This document shows, piece by piece, positions 26,435 through 33,794 of a stretch of DNA of 42,192 nt. Location: positions 1 to 42,192 of the forward strand of contig CAYWFU010000021.1 in the NCBI GenBank assembly GCA_964457585.1, read 5' to 3'. Below the pieces are notes generated by a model. That model was not told where the DNA came from, did no database searches, and worked only from the letters and a program-made list of their open reading frames with translations. The stretch comes from CAYWFU01 sp964457585 (GTDB taxonomy: Bacteria > JACRDZ01). Made by a program: the position numbers and the translations under genes. Position 1 is the first letter of the stretch. Each line of letters starts with the position of its first letter.

Positions 26435-27180
26435 AAATAAAAAAAATACACTTAGTAATAACAATATTAACGCTTCTTCTAAATCATATTTTTTTATTAG
26501 CTGATGAACCTATACAGCATTTTAAGCTTGGGAATAATTATTATGATAAAGGTAACTATAAAAAAGCTATAAATGAATATGAAGAAATAACTAAAAAAAA
26601 TATAAAAAATTCGTCAGTATTTTACAATCTTGCAAATGCTTATTATAAATCAGGTAAATTAGGAAAAGCCATTGTAAATTACGAGCGGACTAAACTTCTA
26701 TCCCCAAGGGACCATGATTTAGAGTTTAATCTTAAATTTGCACGAATGGTTACAAAAGATAAAATTCCTGAAATAGGAATTGTAAATTTTGTCAGCAATT
26801 TTTTTGATTCCTTTACAATAAATGAATTAACAATTACGTGCACTATAATATATTTTATTTTATTGATAATAATTGGAGCATCAATACTTTTAAAAAAATT
26901 TAGGTTCCGTACATTTTTATTAATTTTAAGTTCTTCAGCATTTATTATTATTGGTTCAGCGCTTATAAATAAAATCAATCTTTCAAATTCAATCAAAGGT
27001 ATTATAATAGATAATGAAGCAGAAATACGCAGCGGACCCGGTGATGACAATACATTAATATTTACAGTTCATGAAGGAACAAAAGTTGAATTGTTAAAAC
27101 AGGAAGCTGAATACTATGAAGTATTACTGCCAAACGGGGAAAAAGGGTGGGTAAAGTCAAAGAAGATGGAAATAATTTAA
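26431..27180 (+). CDS. batE: BatE-like TPR and SH3 domain protein
   Basis: A signal peptide (LVITILTLLLNHIFLLADE) is followed by two or three TPRs (~30-110, KGNYKKAINEYEEI, SGKLGKAIVNYERTKLLSP). Two transmembrane helices come next (~130-155 and ~163-180), then a C-terminal bacterial SH3 domain (ligand-loop EAEIRSGPGDDNTLIFTVHEG, ending GEKGWVKSKKM). This order defines BatE-type proteins. ATGA overlap with batD shows translational coupling. It is the last bat gene; aprA follows after 15 bp. Confidence 0.9.
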   Translation: MKIKKIHLVITILTLLLNHIFLLADEPIQHFKLGNNYYDKGNYKKAINEYEEITKKNIKNSSVFYNLANAYYKSGKLGKAIVNYERTKLLSPRDHDLEFNLKFARMVTKDKIPEIGIVNFVSNFFDSFTINELTITCTIIYFILLIIIGASILLKKFRFRTFLLILSSSAFIIIGSALINKINLSNSIKGIIIDNEAEIRSGPGDDNTLIFTVHEGTKVELLKQEAEYYEVLLPNGEKGWVKSKKMEII

Positions 27181-27195
27181 AAGGAGATATAATCT

Positions 27196-28938
27196 ATGGA
27201 AGAAACTAAGCAGGAAAATGAAGTTGAATTTTATGATGCTGATATTCTTATAATTGGCGGTGGGACTGCAGGTTGCCTTGCAGCAGTTGAAGCTAAAGAA
27301 AAAAATCCCGAATGTTCTGTTATTATCATGGAAAAAGCTCATATTGATCGTTCTGGATGCCTGGCAAGCGGAATGAATGCAATTAATGCTTATATAAATC
27401 CGGGAGAAACACCGGAAAGTTTTGTTAAATATGTACGATATGATGCAATGGGGCTTATACGAGAAGACCTTGTTAAGAGCGCTGCGGAAGAAATCAATGA
27501 TGTTGTTAAAAAAGTTGAAAGCTGGGGATTGCCGATAAAGAAGAATGAAAAAGGAGAATATGCTGCGCGCGGAAGATGGAATATCCAGATAAATGGAGAA
27601 TCGCTTAAACCAATAATTGCCGAAAGAACAAGAAAAGCAGGAGCGAAAGTAATTAATCGCGTCGCGGCAACGAATTTAATTGTTGAAAATGGTAAAGTTA
27701 TCGGCGCTTTTGGGCTTGGTGTAAGAGATATGAAATTATATGTGGTTACATCACGCGCTACGATTGTATGTACTGGCGGAGCAAGTGGAATTTATAAACC
27801 TAATAACGATGGTTCAGCGCATCATAAAATGTGGTATCCACCTTTTAATACCGGTACTGGTTATGCAATGGGTATACGAGCTGGCGCAGAAATGACAAGT
27901 TTTGAAATGCGGTTTATTGCGCTCAGAACCAAAGATGTAATTTCCCCTACTGGTACATTAGCATTGGGTTTTGGTGCAAAACAGGTGAATGCCAAAGGGG
28001 AGCAATTTATGCGAACAAAATATAGCCACGTTGGGGGCGAAGGTGCGCCAACATGCATGCGTGTATATGCTCCAACAAAAGAACTTAAAGAAGGTAGAGG
28101 CCCATGTTATATGGATACGCGCCATATAAGTCAGGAGCAGGTGCAAGCACTTAAAAGCGCGTTTTTAGATATGTATCCAGGAATAGTTCTTTACTGGGCG
28201 AGCAATAAAATTGACCCAAGCAAAGAACCTGTTGAAATATGCGGAACAGAGCCCTATGTAATGGGCGGGCATTGCCAGGCAGGATACTGGATTGATGTAA
28301 ATCGCAGTACTACACTTGAAGGATTGTTCGCCGCTGGAGATGTTGCAGGCGGCTATCCTTATAAATTTGTCAGCGGCTGCTGGGCAGAAGGAGTTTTGTC
28401 CGGGCGCGCAGCTTCAACATATATTAAGAAACAGGAAAAAAATTCAATTGATATTTCAAAGCAGGTAGAAAAAGAAAAAGAACGTGTTTTTGCGCCTAAT
28501 AAGCGTTATCAAAATGAAAAAGAAGGTGTTTCACCAAAAGAGATGGAAGAAAGACTTCAGAAAATTATGGATGAATATGCCGGCGGATTAAAATCATTTT
28601 ATGAAATTAATGAAGAAAGATTGATTGTTGCCAGAAAACATATTAATAAAATGAAAAATCAAATAAAGTATCTTATTGCTGAGAACAATCATGAACTTAT
28701 GAAAGCACATGAAATAATAGACAGAATCGAAGTAGCCGGAGTTTTAGTCGAACATTTGATTTATCGCAGAGAAACCCGATGGCCCGGATATCAGACACGT
28801 TTAGATTATACTGAAAGAGATGATTTTAACTGGTTAAAATTTGTTAATTCAGTAAAAGATAATAAAACCGGCGAATTGAAAATTATTGAACGTCCTTATA
28901 AACAGGTTGTATCTGGAGACAGATATTTGCCTAGATAG
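27196..28938 (+). CDS. aprA: Adenylylsulfate (APS) reductase alpha subunit
   Basis: The FAD protein interconverts APS with AMP and sulfite in dissimilatory sulfur metabolism. FAD-binding GGGTAG (21-26), then SGCLASGMNAINAYI with Asn61, EMRFIALRTKD with Arg239 and MGGHCQAGYW with His359 match conserved active-site regions of known AprA, as does the closing GLFAAGDVAGGYPYKFVSGC. At 580 aa it is on the short side (known proteins are about 610-660). The gene lies upstream of aprB, the reverse of the usual aprB-aprA order. An AAGGAG site precedes the ATG, 15 bp after batE, so it may share the bat transcript. Direction (sulfate reduction or sulfite oxidation) cannot be told from this. Confidence 0.95.
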   Translation: MEETKQENEVEFYDADILIIGGGTAGCLAAVEAKEKNPECSVIIMEKAHIDRSGCLASGMNAINAYINPGETPESFVKYVRYDAMGLIREDLVKSAAEEINDVVKKVESWGLPIKKNEKGEYAARGRWNIQINGESLKPIIAERTRKAGAKVINRVAATNLIVENGKVIGAFGLGVRDMKLYVVTSRATIVCTGGASGIYKPNNDGSAHHKMWYPPFNTGTGYAMGIRAGAEMTSFEMRFIALRTKDVISPTGTLALGFGAKQVNAKGEQFMRTKYSHVGGEGAPTCMRVYAPTKELKEGRGPCYMDTRHISQEQVQALKSAFLDMYPGIVLYWASNKIDPSKEPVEICGTEPYVMGGHCQAGYWIDVNRSTTLEGLFAAGDVAGGYPYKFVSGCWAEGVLSGRAASTYIKKQEKNSIDISKQVEKEKERVFAPNKRYQNEKEGVSPKEMEERLQKIMDEYAGGLKSFYEINEERLIVARKHINKMKNQIKYLIAENNHELMKAHEIIDRIEVAGVLVEHLIYRRETRWPGYQTRLDYTERDDFNWLKFVNSVKDNKTGELKIIERPYKQVVSGDRYLPR

Positions 28939-28982
28939 GTATAAAAAAAGTCACCAGTTTTCAGTTGCCAGTAAAATAGGTA

Positions 28983-29150
28983 TTAAATTCCAAATAACAA
29001 ATTTCAAAATCCAAATAATATCCAAATTTCAATAATCAAAATTCAAACTTTTTAATACTTTGGATATATAATGTTTAGAATTTATTTGTGATTTGTATAT
29101 TGGGATTTGGTATTTGTTTGTTAATTGGTGCTTGTTATTTGGGATTTAAG
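28983..29150. repeat. Intergenic palindrome of CAAATAACAAATTTC words between aprA and aprB
   Basis: The left arm (28983-29046) is made of CAAATAACAAAT/CCAAAT words. The right arm (29069-29150) carries the complement (ATTTGTGATTTG, GGGATTTGG, TTATTTGGGATTT). It fills most of the 302 bp between the aprA stop and the aprB start, preceded by a smaller CAGTTTTCAGTTGCCAGT piece at 28955. No gene is visible here. Confidence 0.8.
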
Positions 29151-29191
29151 TTGTTGCAGAAGGTCAACGGTAGTAACATAAAGTTAAAATT

Positions 29192-29213
29192 GTAGTTGCT
29201 CGATTTATCGAGC
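29192..29213. repeat. Hairpin repeat GTAGTT plus GCTCGATTTATCGAGC, copy 2
   Basis: This is the reverse-complement relative of 16433-16454. The stem keeps pairing although two base pairs differ (CC/GG to TC/GA), which suggests selection on the hairpin or recurrent spread. It lies 27 bp before aprB. Confidence 0.65.
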
Positions 29214-29240
29214 CTAATATAAAATATGGGAGGTAAAAGA

Positions 29241-29561
29241 ATGAGTATTATTGTAGATAAAAATAAATGCACAGGGTGCAAAGGGTTAAAAGAACAAAAA
29301 TGTGTTCAGAATTGTCCCGGAGATTTAATGGCAATCGGAGCGGATGGAAAATCATATATCCGCAGTGAAGAAGATTGCTGGGATTGCATGGTATGTGTAA
29401 AATTATGCCCAAGCCGGGCATTAACTACTAAATTACCTTATCAGCTTGCTGATTATAAAGCAACACTGGTACCATTTGTATCGCAGGATTCAATCAAATG
29501 GATATGCACAGATTCTGATGGCAAAGTAGAAGAATTCGTTATAAAAACAAGGGAAGTTTAA
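29241..29561 (+). CDS. aprB: APS reductase beta subunit (ferredoxin-like), C-terminally short
   Basis: Eight cysteines for two [4Fe-4S] clusters are present: KCTGCKGLKEQKCVQNCP and DCWDCMVCVKLCPS. They pass electrons to the AprA flavin. The body continues into the usual beta segment (FVSQDSIKWICTDSDGKVE) but stops at FVIKTREV. Typical AprB proteins run ~40 residues further with a tail that wraps around AprA; here the protein is 106 aa. Start at 29241 fits GGGAGG 7 bases upstream, while the ATG at 29226 overlaps that site. Sat follows after 14 bp. Confidence 0.92.
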   Translation: MSIIVDKNKCTGCKGLKEQKCVQNCPGDLMAIGADGKSYIRSEEDCWDCMVCVKLCPSRALTTKLPYQLADYKATLVPFVSQDSIKWICTDSDGKVEEFVIKTREV

Positions 29562-29575
29562 CTCAGGAGACTATA

Positions 29576-30724
29576 ATGGAACAGATTAAGCCGCATGGTG
29601 GAAAATTAATTAACTTAATGGTAGATGGTGAAAAAAGACACATTATTCAAGAAAAATCTAATTCATTAAAAAAAATCGAATTAAACAGCAGAGAAGTTTC
29701 AGATTTATATCTTCTGGCAGTTGGTGCATTCAGTCCGCTTGAAGGATTTATGATAAAGAAAGACTATGATGGTGTAATTGATACAATGAGGCTTTCAAAC
29801 GGTGCAGTATGGACAATCCCAATTACATTATCTATTGATGAAGATAAAGCTAATAGTTTAAAAATTGGAGAAGATATAGCTTTAACCTATGAGGGGAAAA
29901 TTTTAGCAATACTTCATCTGGAAGATAAATTTAAATTTGATAAAGAAAAAGAAGCTATGCAGGTATATGGTACAGGTGATATTAAACATCCCGGAGTAGC
30001 TTATGTTAATTCATTAAAAGATATTTTGCTGGGCGGTAAAATTTCAGTTTTACTTTTACCTGAACAAAAAGAGTCTCCGGAATATTTATTCACACCAGCT
30101 GAGACAAGAAAAAAATTTAAAGAAAAAGGCTGGCGAAGAATTGTAGCTTTCCAGACAAGAAATCCAATACACAGAGCTCATGAATATCTGCAGAAATGCG
30201 CGCTTGAACTTGTGGATGGGCTTATGATTCATCCGATTGTGGGAGAAACAAAAAAAGATGATATTCCTGCTGATGTTAGAATGAAATGTTATAGAGTACT
30301 GTTGGATTTGTATTATCCTAAGGATCGGACAATGCTTGTTGTTCTGCCAGCAGCAATGAGATATGCCGGTCCAAAAGAAGCAATATTTCATGCGTTGGTT
30401 AGAAAAAACTACGGGTGCACACATTTTATTGTCGGCCGTGATCATGCTGGTGTCGGCAGTTATTACGGCACCTTTGACGCTCATTATATTTTTGATGAAT
30501 TTGAATCTGAAGAAATCGGGATAACACCTATTTTCTTTGACCATAGTTTTTATTGCCAGAAGTGCGGCGGAATGGCTTCTTATAAGACCTGCCCTCATGA
30601 TGCAAGTTCACATGTTATTTTAAGCGGGACCAAAGTTCGCGAGATGCTAAGTAAAGGACAGATACCTCCTGTGGAATTTACCCGTCCGGAAGTAGCTCAA
30701 ATCCTCATTGATTCAATGAAGTAG
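29576..30724 (+). CDS. sat: ATP sulfurylase (sulfate adenylyltransferase)
   Basis: It makes APS from ATP and sulfate, or runs in reverse to give ATP during sulfite oxidation. Signature motifs are QTRNPIHRAHEYLQKCAL (~193), GRDHAGVGSYYG (~288) and SGTKVREMLSKGQIPP near the end. CQKCGGMASYKTCPHD supplies a Cys-Cys-Cys-His zinc site as seen in dissimilatory-type enzymes of microbes. No APS kinase domain is fused. Length 382 aa is normal. It sits between aprB and an ABC transporter, all closely spaced. Confidence 0.97.
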   Translation: MEQIKPHGGKLINLMVDGEKRHIIQEKSNSLKKIELNSREVSDLYLLAVGAFSPLEGFMIKKDYDGVIDTMRLSNGAVWTIPITLSIDEDKANSLKIGEDIALTYEGKILAILHLEDKFKFDKEKEAMQVYGTGDIKHPGVAYVNSLKDILLGGKISVLLLPEQKESPEYLFTPAETRKKFKEKGWRRIVAFQTRNPIHRAHEYLQKCALELVDGLMIHPIVGETKKDDIPADVRMKCYRVLLDLYYPKDRTMLVVLPAAMRYAGPKEAIFHALVRKNYGCTHFIVGRDHAGVGSYYGTFDAHYIFDEFESEEIGITPIFFDHSFYCQKCGGMASYKTCPHDASSHVILSGTKVREMLSKGQIPPVEFTRPEVAQILIDSMK

Positions 30725-30733
30725 GATAAATTC

Positions 30734-31510
30734 ATGAAATTAGAAATAAAAAATGTAAATAAACATTTCAACAGCAAAAGCGGAAAAATATCTGCGATTG
30801 AAAATATAAATTTAACAATTAATGAAGGTGAATTTTTATGTATTGTTGGGCCTTCTGGCTGCGGAAAAAGCACTTTGCTTAATTTAATTGCCGGTCTTGA
30901 AATGCCTGATACAGGTTCAATAGAAATTGATGGTAATAAAATTTCAGGTCCGGGACCGGATAGAGTTGTAATTTTTCAGGATCATTCGCTTTTTCCCTGG
31001 CTTACAGTTTTAAAAAATGTTGAATTTGGGCTTAAGATGACAGGTGTTAAACAAAATGAACGGCGTGAAATAGCAAGGGAATTTCTTCGTATGGTACATT
31101 TAAATAAATTTGAAAATGCCTATATTTATGAGCTGTCGGGAGGAATGAAGCAGCGTGTTGCAATTGCAAGAGGTCTGGCTATGAATCCAAAAATACTCCT
31201 GCTTGATGAACCATTTGGCTCTCTGGATACTCAAACACGTGAAATTTTACAGGTGGAACTGCAAGATATATGGGTACGTAACCGAAAAACATTTATTTTT
31301 GTTACTCATAGCGTTCAGGAAGCGGTTTATCTTGCTAACCGCGTAGTAATTTTTTCTGCAAGTCCAGGAACAATCAAACACGGTTATTGGATACCAATTG
31401 AACGGCCTAGAAAAACAGATAATTTTGATCTAATAAAAACAACTAATATAATTATAAAAGATTTGCAAAGTGAAGTTGAAAAGGTTTTAAAAGAAGAACT
31501 AAGGGAATAA
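30734..31510 (+). CDS. ABC transporter ATPase, nitrate/sulfonate/taurine type
   Basis: Walker A is GPSGCGKST (~39), Q-loop FQDHSLFPWLTV, signature LSGGMKQR and Walker B ILLLDEPFGSLD, then the H-loop in FVTHSVQEAVYLA. The combination PGPDRVVIFQ and LFPWLTVLKNVEFGL is typical of SsuB/TauB/NrtD ATPases. It starts 9 bp after sat and is 1 bp from its permease. A sulfur-oxyanion or sulfonate substrate is inferred from context. Confidence 0.93.
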   Translation: MKLEIKNVNKHFNSKSGKISAIENINLTINEGEFLCIVGPSGCGKSTLLNLIAGLEMPDTGSIEIDGNKISGPGPDRVVIFQDHSLFPWLTVLKNVEFGLKMTGVKQNERREIAREFLRMVHLNKFENAYIYELSGGMKQRVAIARGLAMNPKILLLDEPFGSLDTQTREILQVELQDIWVRNRKTFIFVTHSVQEAVYLANRVVIFSASPGTIKHGYWIPIERPRKTDNFDLIKTTNIIIKDLQSEVEKVLKEELRE

Positions 31511-31511
31511 T

Positions 31512-32264
31512 ATGGATAAAATATTAAAAAAATTAATTTTTTTTGGCGGTATTATATTTTTATGGGTACTACTGTTTAAGTTAAATATTAGTGAAAATAA
31601 TATACCCTCTCCATTTGCTGTTTTAGAAACTTTTGTAAATGGTATTAAAGACAGGACATATATAATATCTGTTCTATTCAGCATTAGAAGAGTTATGATT
31701 GGCTTTTCAATTGCTTTGATAATTGGAATTCCACTTGGAATTATAGGTGGAAAATTTAAAATTCTTGATGAGACTGTCGGCCCAATGCTTATAGGAATGC
31801 AAAGCTTACCAAATGCCGCATGGGTACCTCTGGCAATATTATGGTTTGGGAAAAATGATAATGCAGTAGTATTTGTTGTAGTATTGGGAGTTGTATTTTC
31901 TGTTGCTTTATCAATTATCGATGGAGTGAAAAATGTCAATCCTCTGTATATTCAAATAGCCCGAACAATGGGTGCGCGTGAATGGATTTTATTTTATGAT
32001 GTAATTTTACCGGCTGCCATACCAAGTATTATAAGCGGAATCAAACTTTCATGGTCTTTTGCATGGCGCGCGCTTCTAGCCGGAGAATTACTGGCAGGAG
32101 GAGCCGGTCTCGGACAAATTTTAATGTTTGGACAAAAATCAAATAATATACCTCAGGTTATGTCAGTTATGATTATTACTGCTTTAGTTGGGTATTCTGT
32201 TGATCAATTTATTTTTAAAAAAATAGAAAAGAATATCCGGCATAAGTGGGGATTGGAAAAGTAA
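31512..32264 (+). CDS. ABC transporter permease, SsuC/TauC type
   Basis: About six membrane helices (first at ~8-26). The EAA loop that contacts the ATPase reads IQIARTMGAREWILFYDVIL followed by PAAIPSIISGIKLSWSFAWR, typical of the nitrate/sulfonate/taurine permease family. 250 aa is normal. No periplasmic binding protein gene follows: the next gene is on the other strand. The binding protein may be encoded elsewhere. Confidence 0.92.
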   Translation: MDKILKKLIFFGGIIFLWVLLFKLNISENNIPSPFAVLETFVNGIKDRTYIISVLFSIRRVMIGFSIALIIGIPLGIIGGKFKILDETVGPMLIGMQSLPNAAWVPLAILWFGKNDNAVVFVVVLGVVFSVALSIIDGVKNVNPLYIQIARTMGAREWILFYDVILPAAIPSIISGIKLSWSFAWRALLAGELLAGGAGLGQILMFGQKSNNIPQVMSVMIITALVGYSVDQFIFKKIEKNIRHKWGLEK

Positions 32265-32327
32265 TTGTTCTAATCCTCATAAATTAAGGAAATAATATTT
32301 ACAGCAATTCACAGTGAAAAAATCATC

Positions 32328-32792
32328 TTAACCATGCTGGGGATTCTCTAAAAATTGGTCAAGATTAATAACTGCAATTTCAGATACTTTAGATAGATTT
32401 TTATCATTTCCAATAAAAAATTCGGCATTATTAAAAATTGCAGTTGCAAGATGGATTGCATCGGGAGTTTTAATTTGATATTTTACTCTGAACTGAGCAG
32501 CAGTTCTCAAAATTGAACGATTAATAGGTTGAAGAGTTAAATGGGGAAAATTATTTAATAAAATCTCATAATGATCAACCAGGTCATTTCTTTTATTCTT
32601 ATAGGGATGAACTAATATTTCCAAAAGCACTAATTCTGAACAAATAGCACTTACTTTGTGTGAAACAATGAAGTCTAAAATCTGCTGTGTTAAACTAACA
32701 TAATTGGGATTTTCTTCAAAATGATAAATGAAAATCGAAGTATCGATTGCTATCTTTTTATTATGACCAATATGGTTTATTATACTCACCAA
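32328..32792 (-). CDS. vapC: PIN-domain toxin ribonuclease (VapC family)
   Basis: Acidic residues expected for the PIN active site are present: Asp17 in IAIDTSIFIYHFE, Glu in SELVLLEILVHP and Asp in TPDAIHLATA. Such proteins cleave RNA and are held by a partner antitoxin. It overlaps the upstream AbrB-like gene by 7 bp. At 154 aa it is slightly long for VapC because of ~10 extra N-terminal residues, so translation could start later. Confidence 0.9.
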   Translation of the reverse strand: MVSIINHIGHNKKIAIDTSIFIYHFEENPNYVSLTQQILDFIVSHKVSAICSELVLLEILVHPYKNKRNDLVDHYEILLNNFPHLTLQPINRSILRTAAQFRVKYQIKTPDAIHLATAIFNNAEFFIGNDKNLSKVSEIAVINLDQFLENPQHG

Positions 32793-33013
32793 TTTTCCCT
32801 TTCGTTTTTAAGATGTTCACTGGTATCCTTCCATATTTCTTTTCCTAAACCTCTAATAGCTTTAACGTAATCCTTGGGTTCAGGGATAAGAATAACCCTT
32901 CCCTCTTTTACCATCACTAAAAGCTTATTACCGCTTTTAATATTAAGGGATTTTCTTGCTTCTTTTGGAACAACAATTTGATTCTTCTTGCTTAATTTAA
33001 CAGTTAACGGCAT
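32786..33013 (-). CDS. vapB: AbrB/SpoVT-type antitoxin (VapB)
   Basis: This is a 75-aa swapped-hairpin DNA-binding protein (VKLSKKNQIVVPKEARKSLN, GNKLLVMVKEGRVILIPEP) with a short C-terminal tail that would bind the toxin. GGAGG precedes the ATG on the minus strand. Upstream, TTGACA (complement of 33082-33087) and AT-rich -10 candidates near 33054-33064 suggest a promoter divergent from the tetR gene. Confidence 0.9.
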   Translation of the reverse strand: MPLTVKLSKKNQIVVPKEARKSLNIKSGNKLLVMVKEGRVILIPEPKDYVKAIRGLGKEIWKDTSEHLKNERENW

Positions 33014-33117
33014 ATATATTCCTCCAAATATAATATTTGCTTTACTTTAATATATAATACTTTACCATATTTTTATATCTCTGTCAAATAAATACTCCTG
33101 TTAATATTAATGTCTTC

Positions 33118-33171
33118 TTGACAAAACATACTAAATAATTTATATTAATAAGTAAGCAAGTATTTACTTAC
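33118..33171 (+). promoter_or_regulatory. tetR promoter with overlapping palindromic operator
   Basis: TTGACA (33118-33123), 17-bp spacer and TATATT (33141-33146) form a near-consensus promoter. GTAAGCAAGTATTTACTTAC (33152-33171) is a 20-bp palindrome with 8 of 10 pairs matching. It covers the expected transcription start, where a repressor would block initiation. The TetR protein encoded 12 bp downstream is the obvious candidate to bind it. Confidence 0.75.
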
Positions 33172-33182
33172 ACGGAGGTGCT

Positions 33183-33785
33183 ATGAAAAGCAGAATAACT
33201 AAAAATCATTCAATAAGACAACAAGAAATTGTTGAAAGCGCGCGAAGGATTATAAGTACATACGGATTTGAAAGGCTTACAATTCGTGAAATAGCGGATG
33301 ATCTTAAGTTAACTGATGGTGCTCTGTATAGACATTTTAAAAGTAAGAATGAAATAATCGGTTTATTGATAGAGGATATTGAAAAAACATTGCTAAGCAC
33401 AATTGAAGCGGCAGCTAAAAAAGCAGATGATCCGCAGTCAAAATTGCAGAACATCCTTTTATCACACCTTTCATACGCTGAACAACGAAAAGGTGTTTCG
33501 TTTATTGTTATTAATGAGACCCTTAATTTGCATGATAAAACTTTGCAAGTAAAAATGTTTAATGTTATTGAGAAATATCTTGAAAAAATAAAAGAAATAC
33601 TTGTAGAAGGTGTTAGGTCGGGTGAATTCAGAAAAAATATTGATACTGCTTCGGCAAGCATAGCTTTCTTTGGTATGGTACAATCTTTAGTTACTCTTTG
33701 GGCATTAAGCGGTTATAAATATTCTTTGAAGAAAAAACATATTGAAAATTGTTTTGATATATATAAAAAAGGAATAATTGCATAG
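33183..33785 (+). CDS. TetR-family transcriptional regulator
   Basis: The N-terminal helix-turn-helix (IISTYGFERLTIREIADDLK then LTDGALYRHFKSKNEIIGLL) is canonical. The ~140-residue helical C-terminus would bind an unknown ligand. It is followed at 9 bp by the antiporter gene, so it probably controls its own operon from the palindrome upstream. GGAGG site 5 bases before the ATG. Length 200 aa is normal. Confidence 0.94.
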   Translation: MKSRITKNHSIRQQEIVESARRIISTYGFERLTIREIADDLKLTDGALYRHFKSKNEIIGLLIEDIEKTLLSTIEAAAKKADDPQSKLQNILLSHLSYAEQRKGVSFIVINETLNLHDKTLQVKMFNVIEKYLEKIKEILVEGVRSGEFRKNIDTASASIAFFGMVQSLVTLWALSGYKYSLKKKHIENCFDIYKKGIIA

Positions 33786-33794
33786 GGAGTTATA

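Noticed and set aside
30086..30598. 170-codon open frame on the minus strand within sat
   Set aside because: sat is unmistakable on the plus strand over the whole region, and the antisense product shows no motif.
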